Shown here in pieces: positions 9,400 to 18,397 of a DNA stretch of 56,733 bases (positions within the stretch are counted from its first letter, which is position 1; each line of letters opens with the position of its first letter). Origin of the DNA: Deltaproteobacteria bacterium. GTDB taxonomy: Bacteria > Desulfobacterota > Binatia > JACPRU01. Made by a program: the position numbers and the translations under genes. The notes below the pieces were generated by a model, which had not been told where the DNA came from, searched no databases, and saw only the letters and a list, made by a program, of their open reading frames with translations. The stretch spans positions 1 through 56,733 of the forward strand of contig JACPRU010000029.1 of assembly GCA_016189835.1 (NCBI GenBank). Direction: 5' to 3'.

Positions 9400-11484
9400 A
9401 TGAAACCGCAACGGAGCGACGCGGATCGGACGTGGCCGGCGGGGCCGATATCTCTGCAAATCGGCCTCGCCTCGTTCGGCATACTGGCTCTCGAATTGGC
9501 TCTGATTCGCTGGCTCTCCGGCCAGGTCAGGCTGTTCGCTTACTTCACGAACCTGGTCCTCATCGGCGCCTTTCTCGGCATCGGTCTGGGCGTGGCGGTG
9601 GGCCGTCGGCGCCCCGGACTGGTGCATTGGATCCTGCCGGCTCTGGCGGCGCTGTCGCTGGTTCTCGGCGCGGCGGAGGAGCTGCGCCTCGTGCACTTGA
9701 CGTTTCCCGACTCGGCCGTTCACCTGTGGGGCGCCGAAGGCATGGGGGAGAGCCATCTCCGCCTGGTCCTCGATCTGGGGATCTTCCTCGTCCTCTTCGG
9801 TGCCATCGTCATCGTCTTCTTGCTCGCGGGAGCGCCGCTCGGCTGGCTCTTCGCCCGGACTCCACCGCTCGCGGCCTACCGCTGGAACCTGGCGGGCTCG
9901 CTGCTCGGAGTCCTCGCGGTGACCGCGACGACCGCGACCGGCGCCGGACCCGCGGCGTGGCTCGCGCTGGCGGCTCTCCCCTTCGTCTGGCTGTCCCGCC
10001 GACCGCGCTCACTGGTCGCGGCGGCGGTGGTGATCTCGATGGGCGCGTTCTCGACGGGCCGCGCGGTCTTCTCGCCCTACAATCGAATCGACCTCAAGAG
10101 TCACGATCTGGGCATTTGGCTCGAGGTCAATCGCGATTTCCACCAGTACATGCACGACCTCTCCGATGGGGCCTTGAGCCGATCCGAGACCCCCGCCGAG
10201 CCGCTACGCGACTTGCGGCTGTTCCGCGCGGCGTATGACCTTCCCTTCCTCGTCAATCCGCATCGCCGCAGTGCTCTCGTGCTCGGCGCGGGCACGGGAA
10301 ACGACGTCGAAGCGGCGCTGCGCAACGGCTACCAGCACGTCACGTCCGTGGACATCGACGGCCGCATCATCGACCTCGGACGTCGATTCCACCCGGAGAG
10401 GCCCTATGACGACCCCCGGGTGGACGAGGTCGTCGACGACGCGCGGGCGTTCTTCCACACGCCCACTGCCTACGACGCCGTGGTCTACGGATTGATCGAC
10501 TCGCACGCGATGTTCACGTCCCTGGCCTCCCTGCGACTCGACAATTACGTCTACACCGAGGAGGGCATCCGAGCCGCCTGGCGGCACGTTTCGCAGCAGG
10601 GCCACCTCAGCATCAGCTTCAGTCTGTTCGCCGGCAGATGGATCGGAGACCGGATCTACTGGACGATCGCGCGAGCGACCGGAATCGAGCCGAAGGCTTA
10701 TTGCCCCGGGATGCACCACGGGTGCACGTTCATCGTCGCCCGCGACGGAGCGCAATTGAACCTGCAAGACGTCGCGTTCTCTCCCTTCACGCCCGGGACG
10801 CCGATGGGAGACATGAGCACGGCGACCGACGACTGGCCCTTTCTCTACATCCGCCCCGGGGTCTTCCCCTGGGGCTACCTCCTCGTGCTGGCGGCGGTCG
10901 TGGCCCTGGCGGCGGTGGCCACCCCGCTCGCCTTCGGACCCGTCCGCATCGGCGGCCACTTCGACGTCGTGCTGTTCCTCATGGGCGCCGCCTTCTTGCT
11001 CATCGAGACTCGCGGGGTCACCGCTTTCTCGCTGCTGTTCGGCTCCACCTGGGTGGTCAATGCGGCGGTGTTCTGCGGAATCCTCGCCATGGCCCTGGCC
11101 GCCAACGAGATCGTCGCGCGCCTCCATCCGACTCGCCTCGGGCCCTGGTTCGTGGGATTGTTCGCCGCGGTGGTCCTGCTGTGGGCCGTACCGCCCAGCG
11201 CGCTGAGCGGACTGCCCGTTCTCCCTCGGGGGCTCGCGGGCGGTTTGCTCAACGCCTTGCCGGTCGGCTTCTCCGGGGTGATCGTCTCGATGTCGTTGGC
11301 TCGCTCCCCGAACCCTTCGGCGTCCCTCGGATCCAACCTGCTGGGCTCGGTCGTCGGCGGGTGCCTGGAGTATCTCTCGATGGTGATCGGCCTTCGTGCC
11401 CTGGTCCTGCTGGCGCTGGCCCTCTATTGCGGCGCTTTGCTCGCGCTGCGACGGAGCGCCGCGTCAGTTGCCTCGGTCGACTGA
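9400..11484 (+). CDS. spermidine-synthase-like domain embedded in a polytopic membrane protein
   Basis: This 694-residue protein begins with about six to seven hydrophobic helices (residues about 20-230). A SAM-dependent aminopropyl/methyltransferase-like Rossmann domain follows, with motif I ALVLGAGTGNDVEAAL near residue 291 and SVDIDGRIIDLGR after it. TATDDWPFLYIRPG is typical of membrane-fused spermidine-synthase-like proteins. A second set of helices fills the C-terminus. Classical polyamine synthases are about 300 residues and soluble, so this is the fused type whose substrate is generally unknown; the glycan setting makes polyamine synthesis only one possibility. The ATG at 9400 follows a weak AGCAGCAGG. 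Its 3' end overlaps the converging AftB-like gene by 21 nt. Confidence 0.78.
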   Translation: MKPQRSDADRTWPAGPISLQIGLASFGILALELALIRWLSGQVRLFAYFTNLVLIGAFLGIGLGVAVGRRRPGLVHWILPALAALSLVLGAAEELRLVHLTFPDSAVHLWGAEGMGESHLRLVLDLGIFLVLFGAIVIVFLLAGAPLGWLFARTPPLAAYRWNLAGSLLGVLAVTATTATGAGPAAWLALAALPFVWLSRRPRSLVAAAVVISMGAFSTGRAVFSPYNRIDLKSHDLGIWLEVNRDFHQYMHDLSDGALSRSETPAEPLRDLRLFRAAYDLPFLVNPHRRSALVLGAGTGNDVEAALRNGYQHVTSVDIDGRIIDLGRRFHPERPYDDPRVDEVVDDARAFFHTPTAYDAVVYGLIDSHAMFTSLASLRLDNYVYTEEGIRAAWRHVSQQGHLSISFSLFAGRWIGDRIYWTIARATGIEPKAYCPGMHHGCTFIVARDGAQLNLQDVAFSPFTPGTPMGDMSTATDDWPFLYIRPGVFPWGYLLVLAAVVALAAVATPLAFGPVRIGGHFDVVLFLMGAAFLLIETRGVTAFSLLFGSTWVVNAAVFCGILAMALAANEIVARLHPTRLGPWFVGLFAAVVLLWAVPPSALSGLPVLPRGLAGGLLNALPVGFSGVIVSMSLARSPNPSASLGSNLLGSVVGGCLEYLSMVIGLRALVLLALALYCGALLALRRSAASVASVD

Positions 11485-13149
11485 TTCTCGTCTGCGAAAG
11501 ACGAGAAGATAGCCGCGGCCGTCCGGTCCCCAATGAGGGAAGACCAGGAACGCTCCGGAACGAGCGATGAGCTGCCGCTGCATGGGCTCGGCGGGCACGA
11601 CCTCCCCGCGGGGCCGGCGGTATCGCCGCGCGAAGGTCGAGTCCCGGTAGAGGCGATCCTCGATGCGGGTATAGGGAGCGATGACGAGGCGGCGCGGATC
11701 CGACGAATCGGGCCGTTCGATGAGGCGAATGACCACGTATTCCGGGTCTTGCCGGATGAGATAGTCGGGATCGAACTCCTTCTCGAGGAAGGCCCCGGGG
11801 CTTCTCGCGATGAAGCGATCAGTGAGCCCCGTGATGTCGAGGATGCGCCGGTCGAAGCACCGGTAGCCCACCTGGCCGATGTCCATCATCGCCACCGTCT
11901 GCGAGGACGATCCCGCGCAGAGCGTCTCCGCCACGCGGCCATAGCCCGAGGACCAGTTGTCGGCATCCACCGTGACGACGTCGAAGAAGCTGCTTCTCGC
12001 GGGGCGTTGAACGACCCAGAGGAGCGGCAGGACCCCGACCATCGCGACGCTCGTCCAGGCCGCGTGTCGCAGCATCCACGGCAGACAAACCTTGGCCCAG
12101 CCCAGGCAAACGATGCCGGCGAGAACGGGAACGTACGGCACCATGAGCCGCCAGCCCATCATCCAATCCGCGCCGACGACCAGCGGCAGGAGAGCTCCGG
12201 CCATCGCCGCCGCGAACGGCGGTGCCGCCAGCGCGCGGCCGCCCGGTCTCGAGCACCAGCCCCACGCGCCCGCCGCCATTCCGGACAGGCCGAAGAACGC
12301 GCACCACAAGCCGTCTCTCACGTAGGCCGTCGCATCGTAGCCGGCGAAGCCGCCGGTCTTGGCGAAGAACGTGTTGGGTAGCAGCTCGCCGTCGTAGTAT
12401 CCGGCGCGAAAGCCGAGCTGTGCCCAGACCGCCAGCGCGACGATCGCGACGTCCACGGTGCGCAGCGGAGGTCTCCGCTCGGCCGCCGCGGCACGCACGA
12501 ATCGACGCACCACGAAGGCACTGCACGCATAGACGGCGAAGATGAAAGCGCCCTCGGGCCGGGTCAGCGCGGCGGCGGCGAAGGCGAAGCCGGCGCCGCG
12601 CCATCGCCCCCTCGCGCTCGACAGGTCGAGCCAGACGCCGGCGGTGAGCGCGGCGCCGTAGAGAAGGGTCTCGAGCCCGCTCATCGCGTTGAGGGCGTGC
12701 GCCGGATTCACCGCCAGGAGACCCGCGGCGAGCAGCGCCGGAAGCTCGGCGCGCGAAGCGATGGACGCGTCTTCGCACGCGAGGCGGCGCACGATGCCGA
12801 AGGCGAGCGCGATGCACGCCGCGCCGCACAGGAAGCCGATGAGCTTCGCCGCCGGCCAGGCGGCGGCCGCGCCCCCGAAGCGGATGACGGGCGTGAGCAC
12901 GACCATCCAGAGGAAGTTCGTGTAGCCCTCGACGTGCTCGCCCGGGTTGTAGTACGGGCCGCGCCCGCTCGCCCAGGAGCGACTGTAGCGGAACGTGATG
13001 AACGCATCGTCGTTGACGTAGCGATGGAACAGTACCGCCTGGGACAGGTAGGCGGCGGCGATGGCCAGGATCAGGATCGAGCCGGCCGCGAGATCAAGGC
13101 GCGAGCCGCGGCGCGATTCGCTCACGCTCGAATCGGGGCTCGCCAGCAT
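11464..13149 (-). CDS. AftB-like GT-C membrane glycosyltransferase
   Basis: A 561-residue polytopic protein. After the first helix comes FHRYVNDDAFITFRYSRSWA (N46-D47-D48), then GPYYNPGEHVEGYTNFLW. This NDDAF ... GExVEGYTNFLW pattern is that of decaprenyl-phosphoarabinose-dependent arabinofuranosyltransferases (AftB-like) and related GT-C proteins in Gram-negatives. Paired acidic residues in the first periplasmic loop are the expected catalytic centre. The C-terminal soluble part ends near VFPHWGPDGRGYLLVFRRRE. ATG at 13149 is preferred because the longer upstream reading lacks any membrane or family sequence. It converges on the spermidine-synthase-like gene (21-nt overlap) and diverges from the aminotransferase. 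Confidence 0.78.
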   Translation of the reverse strand: MLASPDSSVSESRRGSRLDLAAGSILILAIAAAYLSQAVLFHRYVNDDAFITFRYSRSWASGRGPYYNPGEHVEGYTNFLWMVVLTPVIRFGGAAAAWPAAKLIGFLCGAACIALAFGIVRRLACEDASIASRAELPALLAAGLLAVNPAHALNAMSGLETLLYGAALTAGVWLDLSSARGRWRGAGFAFAAAALTRPEGAFIFAVYACSAFVVRRFVRAAAAERRPPLRTVDVAIVALAVWAQLGFRAGYYDGELLPNTFFAKTGGFAGYDATAYVRDGLWCAFFGLSGMAAGAWGWCSRPGGRALAAPPFAAAMAGALLPLVVGADWMMGWRLMVPYVPVLAGIVCLGWAKVCLPWMLRHAAWTSVAMVGVLPLLWVVQRPARSSFFDVVTVDADNWSSGYGRVAETLCAGSSSQTVAMMDIGQVGYRCFDRRILDITGLTDRFIARSPGAFLEKEFDPDYLIRQDPEYVVIRLIERPDSSDPRRLVIAPYTRIEDRLYRDSTFARRYRRPRGEVVPAEPMQRQLIARSGAFLVFPHWGPDGRGYLLVFRRRESVDRGN

Positions 13150-13277
13150 GCCTTCTTGTACACACGCGGCGCCGGACGATCCAAATCGAAGAGTGCGGCA
13201 GGCTCCGCCCGTCGGCGGCAACCGCCGAACGGCTGGCCGTCGGCGGCCGTCACTTCGAAATCCGCGTGGTCGCGTGC

Positions 13278-13283
13278 TACGAT
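13278..13283 (+). promoter_or_regulatory. possible -10 element (TACGAT) of the glycan operon
   Basis: TACGAT lies 25 nt upstream of the aminotransferase ATG, in the 159-nt divergent gap 13150-13308. The -35 region around 13254-13259 (TTCGAA) is a weak match, so this is tentative. The same gap contains a 7-bp stem with a CAA loop at 13212-13228. Confidence 0.25.
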
Positions 13284-13308
13284 CGTGCGAGCTTCTCCGT
13301 CAGCGACG

Positions 13309-14484
13309 ATGAAGAGAGTCGCCCATCCCGTGCGCCGGCCCGAGCGCTTCCTCGTCTTCGGGCAGCCGTGCATCGAGCCGGCGGACGTCGCCGCCGTCGC
13401 CGACAGCTTGAACGCTCGCTGGCTCGGCACGGGACCGAAGGTGGCCCGGTTCGAACGCGCCATCGCCGGATACAAGGGCGCCGCGCATGCCGTCGCGGTG
13501 AACTCCTGCACCGCGGGTCTGCACCTCGCCTGCGTGGCGCTCGGCCTGCGGCCGGGAGACGAGGTCGTCACGACCGCGCTCACCTTCTGCGCGACGGTGA
13601 ACGCGATCATCCACAGCGGCGCCACGCCGGTTCTCGCCGACGTCGATCCGCTGACGATGAACGTCGACCCCCGCCGAATCGAAGCGGCGATCACGCCACG
13701 CACGCGAGCGATCCTCGTGGTGCATTTCGCGGGGCGGCCTTGCGAAATGGACGAGATCCTCGAGATCGCCCGCCAGCACGGCCTCGAGGTCGTCGAGGAC
13801 TGCGCGCACGCGATCGAGACCGAGTACCGCGGCCGCGCGGCGGGGACGATGGGCGTGATCGGGGTGCTCAGCTTCTACGCGACGAAGAACCTCACGACCG
13901 GCGAGGGCGGCATGGTGCTCACGGGCTCCGAGGCGATCGCCGCGCGCGTCAAGCAGTTGAGCCTGCACGGCCTCACGGCCGACGCCTGGAGCCGCTTCAG
14001 CGACGCCGGCTACAAGCACTACTTCGCGACGGAGCTCGGCTTCAAGTACAACATGACGGATCTCCAGGCGGCCATCGGCCTTGCCCAGCTCGAGCGCCTC
14101 GAGCGCTACGCGGAGCGGCGGCGGCACCTTTGGGCTCGCTACTGCGAGGCGCTGGCCGACACGCCGCTCGAGCTTCCCGCGCCCGAGCTGCCGGGAACGC
14201 GCCACGCCCGCCACCTGTTCACCGTGCAGGTCGACGCCGCGCGGTGCGGCCTGTCGCGCGACGAGTTCCTCGAGCTGCTCACCGCGCACCACATCGGCGC
14301 GGGCGTCCACTACCTGTCGATCGCCGAGCACCCGTACTACCGGCGCACGTTCGGCTGGCGGCCGGAGGCCTGGCCGAACGCGAGGCGGATCGGCCAGCAG
14401 ACGCTCTCGCTGCCGCTTTCCGGTTGCCTCGGCGACGAGGACGCGGACGACGTGATTCAGGCCGTCCGCGACATCCTGTCCTGA
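13309..14484 (+). CDS. DegT/DnrJ/EryC1/StrS-family PLP-dependent sugar aminotransferase
   Basis: A 391-residue fold-type I aminotransferase of the kind that converts a keto NDP-sugar into an amino NDP-sugar in the cytoplasm. Visible landmarks are the N-terminal FLVFGQPCIEPADV and GTGPKVARFE, the loop AVNSCTAGLHLA, VEDCAHAIETEYRGR, and the PLP-binding lysine in SFYATKNLTTGEGGM (K193). GFKYNMTDLQAAIGLAQLE and GAGVHYLSIAEHPYY are also typical. ATG at 13309 was chosen because the family begins just before FLVFG; the upstream extension is non-homologous. It heads the long plus-strand glycan operon, separated by 37 nt from the next GT4. Whether the product is a 3-amino or 4-amino sugar cannot be read. 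Confidence 0.9.
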   Translation: MKRVAHPVRRPERFLVFGQPCIEPADVAAVADSLNARWLGTGPKVARFERAIAGYKGAAHAVAVNSCTAGLHLACVALGLRPGDEVVTTALTFCATVNAIIHSGATPVLADVDPLTMNVDPRRIEAAITPRTRAILVVHFAGRPCEMDEILEIARQHGLEVVEDCAHAIETEYRGRAAGTMGVIGVLSFYATKNLTTGEGGMVLTGSEAIAARVKQLSLHGLTADAWSRFSDAGYKHYFATELGFKYNMTDLQAAIGLAQLERLERYAERRRHLWARYCEALADTPLELPAPELPGTRHARHLFTVQVDAARCGLSRDEFLELLTAHHIGAGVHYLSIAEHPYYRRTFGWRPEAWPNARRIGQQTLSLPLSGCLGDEDADDVIQAVRDILS

Positions 14485-14490
14485 CCGTCG

Positions 14491-14506
14491 CGCCGCTCCC
14501 GCGGCG
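14491..14506 (+). other. short GC hairpin in the intergenic gap
   Basis: CGCCGC and GCGGCG pair around a TCCC loop in the 37-nt gap between the aminotransferase and the GT4 gene. No T-tract follows, so it is not a convincing terminator; it could be a processing or pausing site. Confidence 0.3.
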
Positions 14507-14521
14507 GGAAAACTGCCCGGC

Positions 14522-15682
14522 ATGAAGATCCTCAGCTTCGGCTACGATTCGAACCTGCTCCTGCCCGAGGATCCTCGCAACGAGGGACAGTACCGCCAGC
14601 GGCGCTACTGCGAGCTGCTCGGCCAGGAAAAGCGCTTCGTCGTGCTCGATCGCGACGCTCCACGCGAGGAGAGCGTCCTCGCCGCGGGCCGCGTCCGCTC
14701 CTACGGTGCGGCGGGCCGTTCGCTCTGGACGCGCTGCCGCAGTGCCCATCGGCTCGGCCTCGAGATCGGGCGTGAGTTCCGGCCCGACATCGTGGAATAC
14801 CAGGATCCCCGCATCGTCGGCTGGGTCGCCTGGCGGGTCGCCCGGCGGCTCGGCGTGCCGCTCGTCGGCGGGCTGTTCAACGATTTCATCGACGATGCGC
14901 GCTGGCTCGCCGGCTCGCCCGGCCGGCGTTTGTTGAACGCCCAGGCGAAGCTCGTGCTGGCCAAGAGCCGCGGCGTCCGCTGCGACTCGGCGCGGACCAC
15001 GGAGGCGCTGCGCGCCAAGGGGTTCGCCAACCTCCGCCACGTGCCCTTCTTCGTTCCCTGGCTCGAGCGATTCGCCGTCGACGACGAGGCCCAGCGGCAG
15101 CGCCTGCGGCGCTGGGCGGAGGACCCGCTGGTGCTCTGCGTGGCTCGCCTGGCGAGGGAGAAGAACCTGCCGCTCCTGCTCCGCGCCTTGGCGCGCGCGA
15201 CCGGCGCGGCGGGACGCGGCCGGCTGGTCCTGGTCGGCGCGGGAAGCGAGCGCCAGCCGCTCGAACGCCTGGCGGCGGATCTCGGCATCGCGGCACGCAC
15301 GCGCTTCGCGGGCGCCGTCGATTATTTCGCGCTTCCCGAGCACTACCGCGCGGCCTCGATCTTCGCGTTGTCCTCCGACTCGGAGACCTCCGCTCGCGTC
15401 TTGATCCTCGCCCAGGCGGCGCGGCTACCGACGGTGACCACCGCGACCTCGGGAAGCGCCGAGATCGTCGCCGACCGCTCGACCGGTTTCGTCACTCCGC
15501 TGGGCGACGAGGCGGCTTTCGCGGATCGGCTGGCTCTCCTCGTCGCGGACGAGGCCGCCTATCGCGCTCAGCTCGCCGCGCGCTTCGAGGCCCTCGACCG
15601 CTTCGGCGAGTCCGCCATCACGACCGGCCTCAGAGCCTTCTACGAGAGCCTCCACGTCGAGCCGACGGATCGCGCGGCGTGA
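14522..15682 (+). CDS. divergent GT4-like glycosyltransferase
   Basis: A 386-residue GT-B protein: N-terminal MKILSFGYDSNLLLP, an interdomain stretch with CDSARTTEALRAKGF, and a nucleotide-sugar domain with VLCVARLAREKNLPLLLRAL and LVLVGAGSERQPLERLA. In the region where GT4 enzymes carry EX7E, this protein reads SDSETSARVLILAQAARLP, so the second catalytic-type Glu is missing and the block is atypical. It may still transfer sugar with an altered site, or may serve a structural role. The stop overlaps the GTG start of the following methyltransferase (GTGA at 15679-15682). Confidence 0.78.
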   Translation: MKILSFGYDSNLLLPEDPRNEGQYRQRRYCELLGQEKRFVVLDRDAPREESVLAAGRVRSYGAAGRSLWTRCRSAHRLGLEIGREFRPDIVEYQDPRIVGWVAWRVARRLGVPLVGGLFNDFIDDARWLAGSPGRRLLNAQAKLVLAKSRGVRCDSARTTEALRAKGFANLRHVPFFVPWLERFAVDDEAQRQRLRRWAEDPLVLCVARLAREKNLPLLLRALARATGAAGRGRLVLVGAGSERQPLERLAADLGIAARTRFAGAVDYFALPEHYRAASIFALSSDSETSARVLILAQAARLPTVTTATSGSAEIVADRSTGFVTPLGDEAAFADRLALLVADEAAYRAQLAARFEALDRFGESAITTGLRAFYESLHVEPTDRAA

Positions 15683-16401
15683 GCGGCGGCGCCAATCAGG
15701 CGGCCCGCGGCGCGGCGCCGGGCGGCGCCAGACTGCTCGCCGGGCTGCGCGCCGGAAAATCGCTGGCGCGCGTCTGGATGGAGGAGCGTCTCGGCGGATT
15801 GAGCGTGAGCGGCCGCGTGCTCGACCTCGGCGGGGGCGGCGCGCGAAACCACGAGCGCCTCGACCTCGAGGCGGGCTCGCACGTCTTCACGACGGACATC
15901 CGCGCGGCGGGCAGGCCGAGCTTCGTCGCCGACGCCGAGTCGGCTCTGCCGATCCGCGATCGCGCCCTGGACGCCGTCCTTTTGTTGAACGTGCTCGAGC
16001 ACAGCTATCATCACCGTCAGCTTCTCGAGGAGGTGGCGCGGGTGCTGAGGCCGGGGGGCGTCCTGTACCTCTACGTGCCGTTCCTCTATCCTCGCCATAC
16101 CGCCGCGTACGAAACGTTCCTCGTGGACGACCACTTCCGCTACGGCCCGCAGACCCTGAGGCGACTGCTCGCCGAGAGCGGATTCGCCGGACCGGTCGAC
16201 GTCGAGGCCTGCGGCTTCGGCGCGTTCACCGCCGCCGCCAGCATCGCCGCGCTCGGCTTGCCCGGCCGGTGGCTGCGTCTCGCGATCCACGCCGTCGGCC
16301 TCGGCGCGGACCGCTGGATCGCCCTGTGGCGCGGTCGCCGCGCGGGCGACTCCGCCGCGCTCGAATGGCCGATGGCGTTCTGGGTCGAGGCGGTTCGTTG
16401 A
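15679..16401 (+). CDS. class I SAM-dependent methyltransferase (Methyltransf_11-like)
   Basis: A 240-residue protein with a Rossmann SAM site: motif I RVLDLGGGGARNHERLDLE (residues about 51-69), an acidic post-I strand TTDIRAAG, motif II/III ALDAVLLLNVLEHS and a motif IV-like LRPGGVLYLYVPFLYP. The HFRYGPQTLRRLLAESGF tail is typical of methyltransferases in polysaccharide loci, which can methylate sugars or the chain terminus. GTG start is supported by the 4-nt overlap with the upstream gene. It resembles the methyltransferase at 18394. Substrate unknown. Confidence 0.82.
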   Translation: MSGGANQAARGAAPGGARLLAGLRAGKSLARVWMEERLGGLSVSGRVLDLGGGGARNHERLDLEAGSHVFTTDIRAAGRPSFVADAESALPIRDRALDAVLLLNVLEHSYHHRQLLEEVARVLRPGGVLYLYVPFLYPRHTAAYETFLVDDHFRYGPQTLRRLLAESGFAGPVDVEACGFGAFTAAASIAALGLPGRWLRLAIHAVGLGADRWIALWRGRRAGDSAALEWPMAFWVEAVR

Positions 16402-16988
16402 TGGCGCGCACCCTCGCCCGGATCCTGCTCGCTCCTCCGGCGCTCGCCCTCCTCGGCCTGTACCGCTGCGGCTGGATCGAGTTCGTGACCGGCAGCCGGC
16501 TGCTCGCGCTCGTGCCCGGGGCGGCCGGGCGGTGGTGGCGCCGGGTCTGGTACCGGCGCACGCTCGCCGGATGCGGCGACGACCTCGAGGTCGACTGGAT
16601 GGCCGCGTTCCGCACCCCGCGCGCGAAGGTCGGCCACCGGGTCTTCGTCGGCACGTTCTGCTGGATCGGCTGGGCGGAGATCGGCGACGACGTCATGATG
16701 GGCGGCCACGTCACCGTGCTCTCCGGCGGACGCCACCACGATTTCGAAAGGCTCGACGTGCCGATGCGGCAGCAGCCGGGCGAGCTCGAGCGGATCGCGA
16801 TCGGCGCCGACGTGTGGATCGGCAACGGAGCCATCGTTCTCGCCGACGTCGCGCCGGGAACGGTGGTCGGGGCCGGCGCGGTGGTCAACCGAACGTTCGA
16901 TCCCCATGCGATCCTCGCCGGCATCCCGGCCCGCGTGATCGGCAGCCGGGCGAAGCCGCCGTCGACGGCCGACGCGACGAACGCTTGA
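16401..16988 (+). CDS. left-handed beta-helix (hexapeptide repeat) acyltransferase
   Basis: A 195-residue protein with a hydrophobic N-terminus (residues about 4-22, LARILLAPPALALLGLYR) and a parallel beta-helix made of hexapeptide repeats: VGTFCWIGWAEIGDDVMMGG, VTVLSG, IAIGADVWIGNGAIVLADV, VVGAGAVV, ILAGIPARVIGSR. The middle GRHHDFERLDVPM loop and C-terminal GIPARVIG are typical of WbbJ/NodL-type O-acetyltransferases that use acetyl-CoA on sugars. ATG at 16401 overlaps the previous TGA by one base (TGATG), which fixes the start. It would O-acetylate the glycan made by the neighbouring transferases. Confidence 0.86.
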   Translation: MARTLARILLAPPALALLGLYRCGWIEFVTGSRLLALVPGAAGRWWRRVWYRRTLAGCGDDLEVDWMAAFRTPRAKVGHRVFVGTFCWIGWAEIGDDVMMGGHVTVLSGGRHHDFERLDVPMRQQPGELERIAIGADVWIGNGAIVLADVAPGTVVGAGAVVNRTFDPHAILAGIPARVIGSRAKPPSTADATNA

Positions 16989-16996
16989 ATCGCCCC

Positions 16997-18397
16997 GTGG
17001 ACGAGCGTCAACCGAAGGAGCCCGCCGCGACGGCCACGGGCGCGCAGGCCGCGGACGACGTGACCGGAGACGGGTTCGCGGCGAGCCGCTACCTGGCGGC
17101 CACCAACGTCGCGGCCGGGACGATCGGCTTCGCGGTCGCGGCGTACGTGGCGCGGGTGCTCGGCCCGGAGAGCCTCGGCGTCCTCGGCATCATCGCGGGC
17201 ATCAACGGCTCGATCGCCGCGTTCGTCGACGTCCGCTTCAACGATCTGGCCGGCAAGGCGTTCCATCAGGGCGAGGAGACGAGCGAGGAACGGCGAGCGG
17301 CCTATCGGGCGGGGGTTCTCTGGCTGGCGGTGATCGGCACCGCGCTGCTCGGCGCGGGCGCCACGCTGCTCTCCGCGCTGCTGGGGAATCTGCTCGTAGC
17401 AATCTTCACGCCGGCCCCGGTCTCCTGGTGGTGGATCCCGCTCGGCGCGCTGACCATCGCGACCAACGCGCTGACCGGCACGCTCATGTTCCTGCTCCGC
17501 TTCGCGCGCGCGTTCCGCACGATCGGCGCGTCGCGGGTCCGCTCGCAAATCCTCGCGGCGCTCGTCACGGCCGGGGTCGTCTCCTGGCGGCCGACGCTCG
17601 GCGGCGTCTACGCGGCCGCGTTCGCCGGCGCGCTGTCCGGCCTCGCGCTCATGCTGGGCGCCTCGTGGCGAGTCTGGGGCCGCGACTTCGGCCTGCCGTT
17701 GCTGCGTCCCGATTGGCGGCGCGCGCTCGGCGTCTTCCGACGGGACCTGCGGATGATCTTCTGGGGAAACGTGCTCGGCTACGCCAAGCTCCTCGAGCGC
17801 GGCACCGACGTGCTCGTCGTCGCCTACTTCACCGCGGACCGCGAGACCGGACTCTACCGCCTGGCGCGTTCGCTGGTCGATCAGGCGATGGCGATCCCGC
17901 AGGACGCCCTCTACCAGGTCTACTACCCGAGCTTTCTGGAGCTGTACGCGCGCGGCGCGAGCGGGGAATTCCGCCGGCTCGCCGCCCGGTTGCTGGCGAT
18001 CGCGGCGACGATCACGGCCGTCCTGCTCGCCGGCGAGGCGCTCGTGCTCGGCACGCTGGTGCCGCTGGTCTTCGGGGCCGCGTACGCGGGCGTCGAGGCG
18101 CCGATGATGATTCTCTCGGCGACGTTCGTCTTCATCGTCGGCTTTCATCCCTGGCTGTGGTCGTTCTTCGTGGCCTCCGGCGAGCTCGGCGGCTACACGG
18201 CGGCGGTGTTCACCGCGACCGGAGCGCACTACCTGGTGATGCTCGGGCTGTTCGGCGCGGCCGGGCCCTCCGCGACCAGCGCGATGGTCGGGGTGCTGGC
18301 CTACTACCTCTGGCTCGTGCCTGCGGCGTGCTGGATGGTCGGGCGCCGGCGCCCGGAATTCTTGCCGGGCGCCTCGCCCGCCGAGGTGGGGGCGTGA
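16997..18397 (+). CDS. Wzx-like polysaccharide flippase (oligosaccharide flippase family)
   Basis: A 466-residue polytopic protein of the MATE/MOP superfamily. It starts ASRYLAATNVAAGTIGFAVAAYVARVLGPESLGVLGIIAG, the usual first two helices of Wzx/RfbX proteins, and includes GNVLGYAKLLERGTDVLVVAYFTADRETGLYRLARSL midway. About 11-12 helices are visible. Such proteins flip undecaprenyl-diphosphate-linked oligosaccharides across the inner membrane. Start is uncertain: GTG 16997 is used here, but TTG 16985 would overlap the previous stop as TTGA. The stop overlaps the next gene as GTGA. This is the only clear exporter in the operon. Confidence 0.85.
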   Translation: MDERQPKEPAATATGAQAADDVTGDGFAASRYLAATNVAAGTIGFAVAAYVARVLGPESLGVLGIIAGINGSIAAFVDVRFNDLAGKAFHQGEETSEERRAAYRAGVLWLAVIGTALLGAGATLLSALLGNLLVAIFTPAPVSWWWIPLGALTIATNALTGTLMFLLRFARAFRTIGASRVRSQILAALVTAGVVSWRPTLGGVYAAAFAGALSGLALMLGASWRVWGRDFGLPLLRPDWRRALGVFRRDLRMIFWGNVLGYAKLLERGTDVLVVAYFTADRETGLYRLARSLVDQAMAIPQDALYQVYYPSFLELYARGASGEFRRLAARLLAIAATITAVLLAGEALVLGTLVPLVFGAAYAGVEAPMMILSATFVFIVGFHPWLWSFFVASGELGGYTAAVFTATGAHYLVMLGLFGAAGPSATSAMVGVLAYYLWLVPAACWMVGRRRPEFLPGASPAEVGA

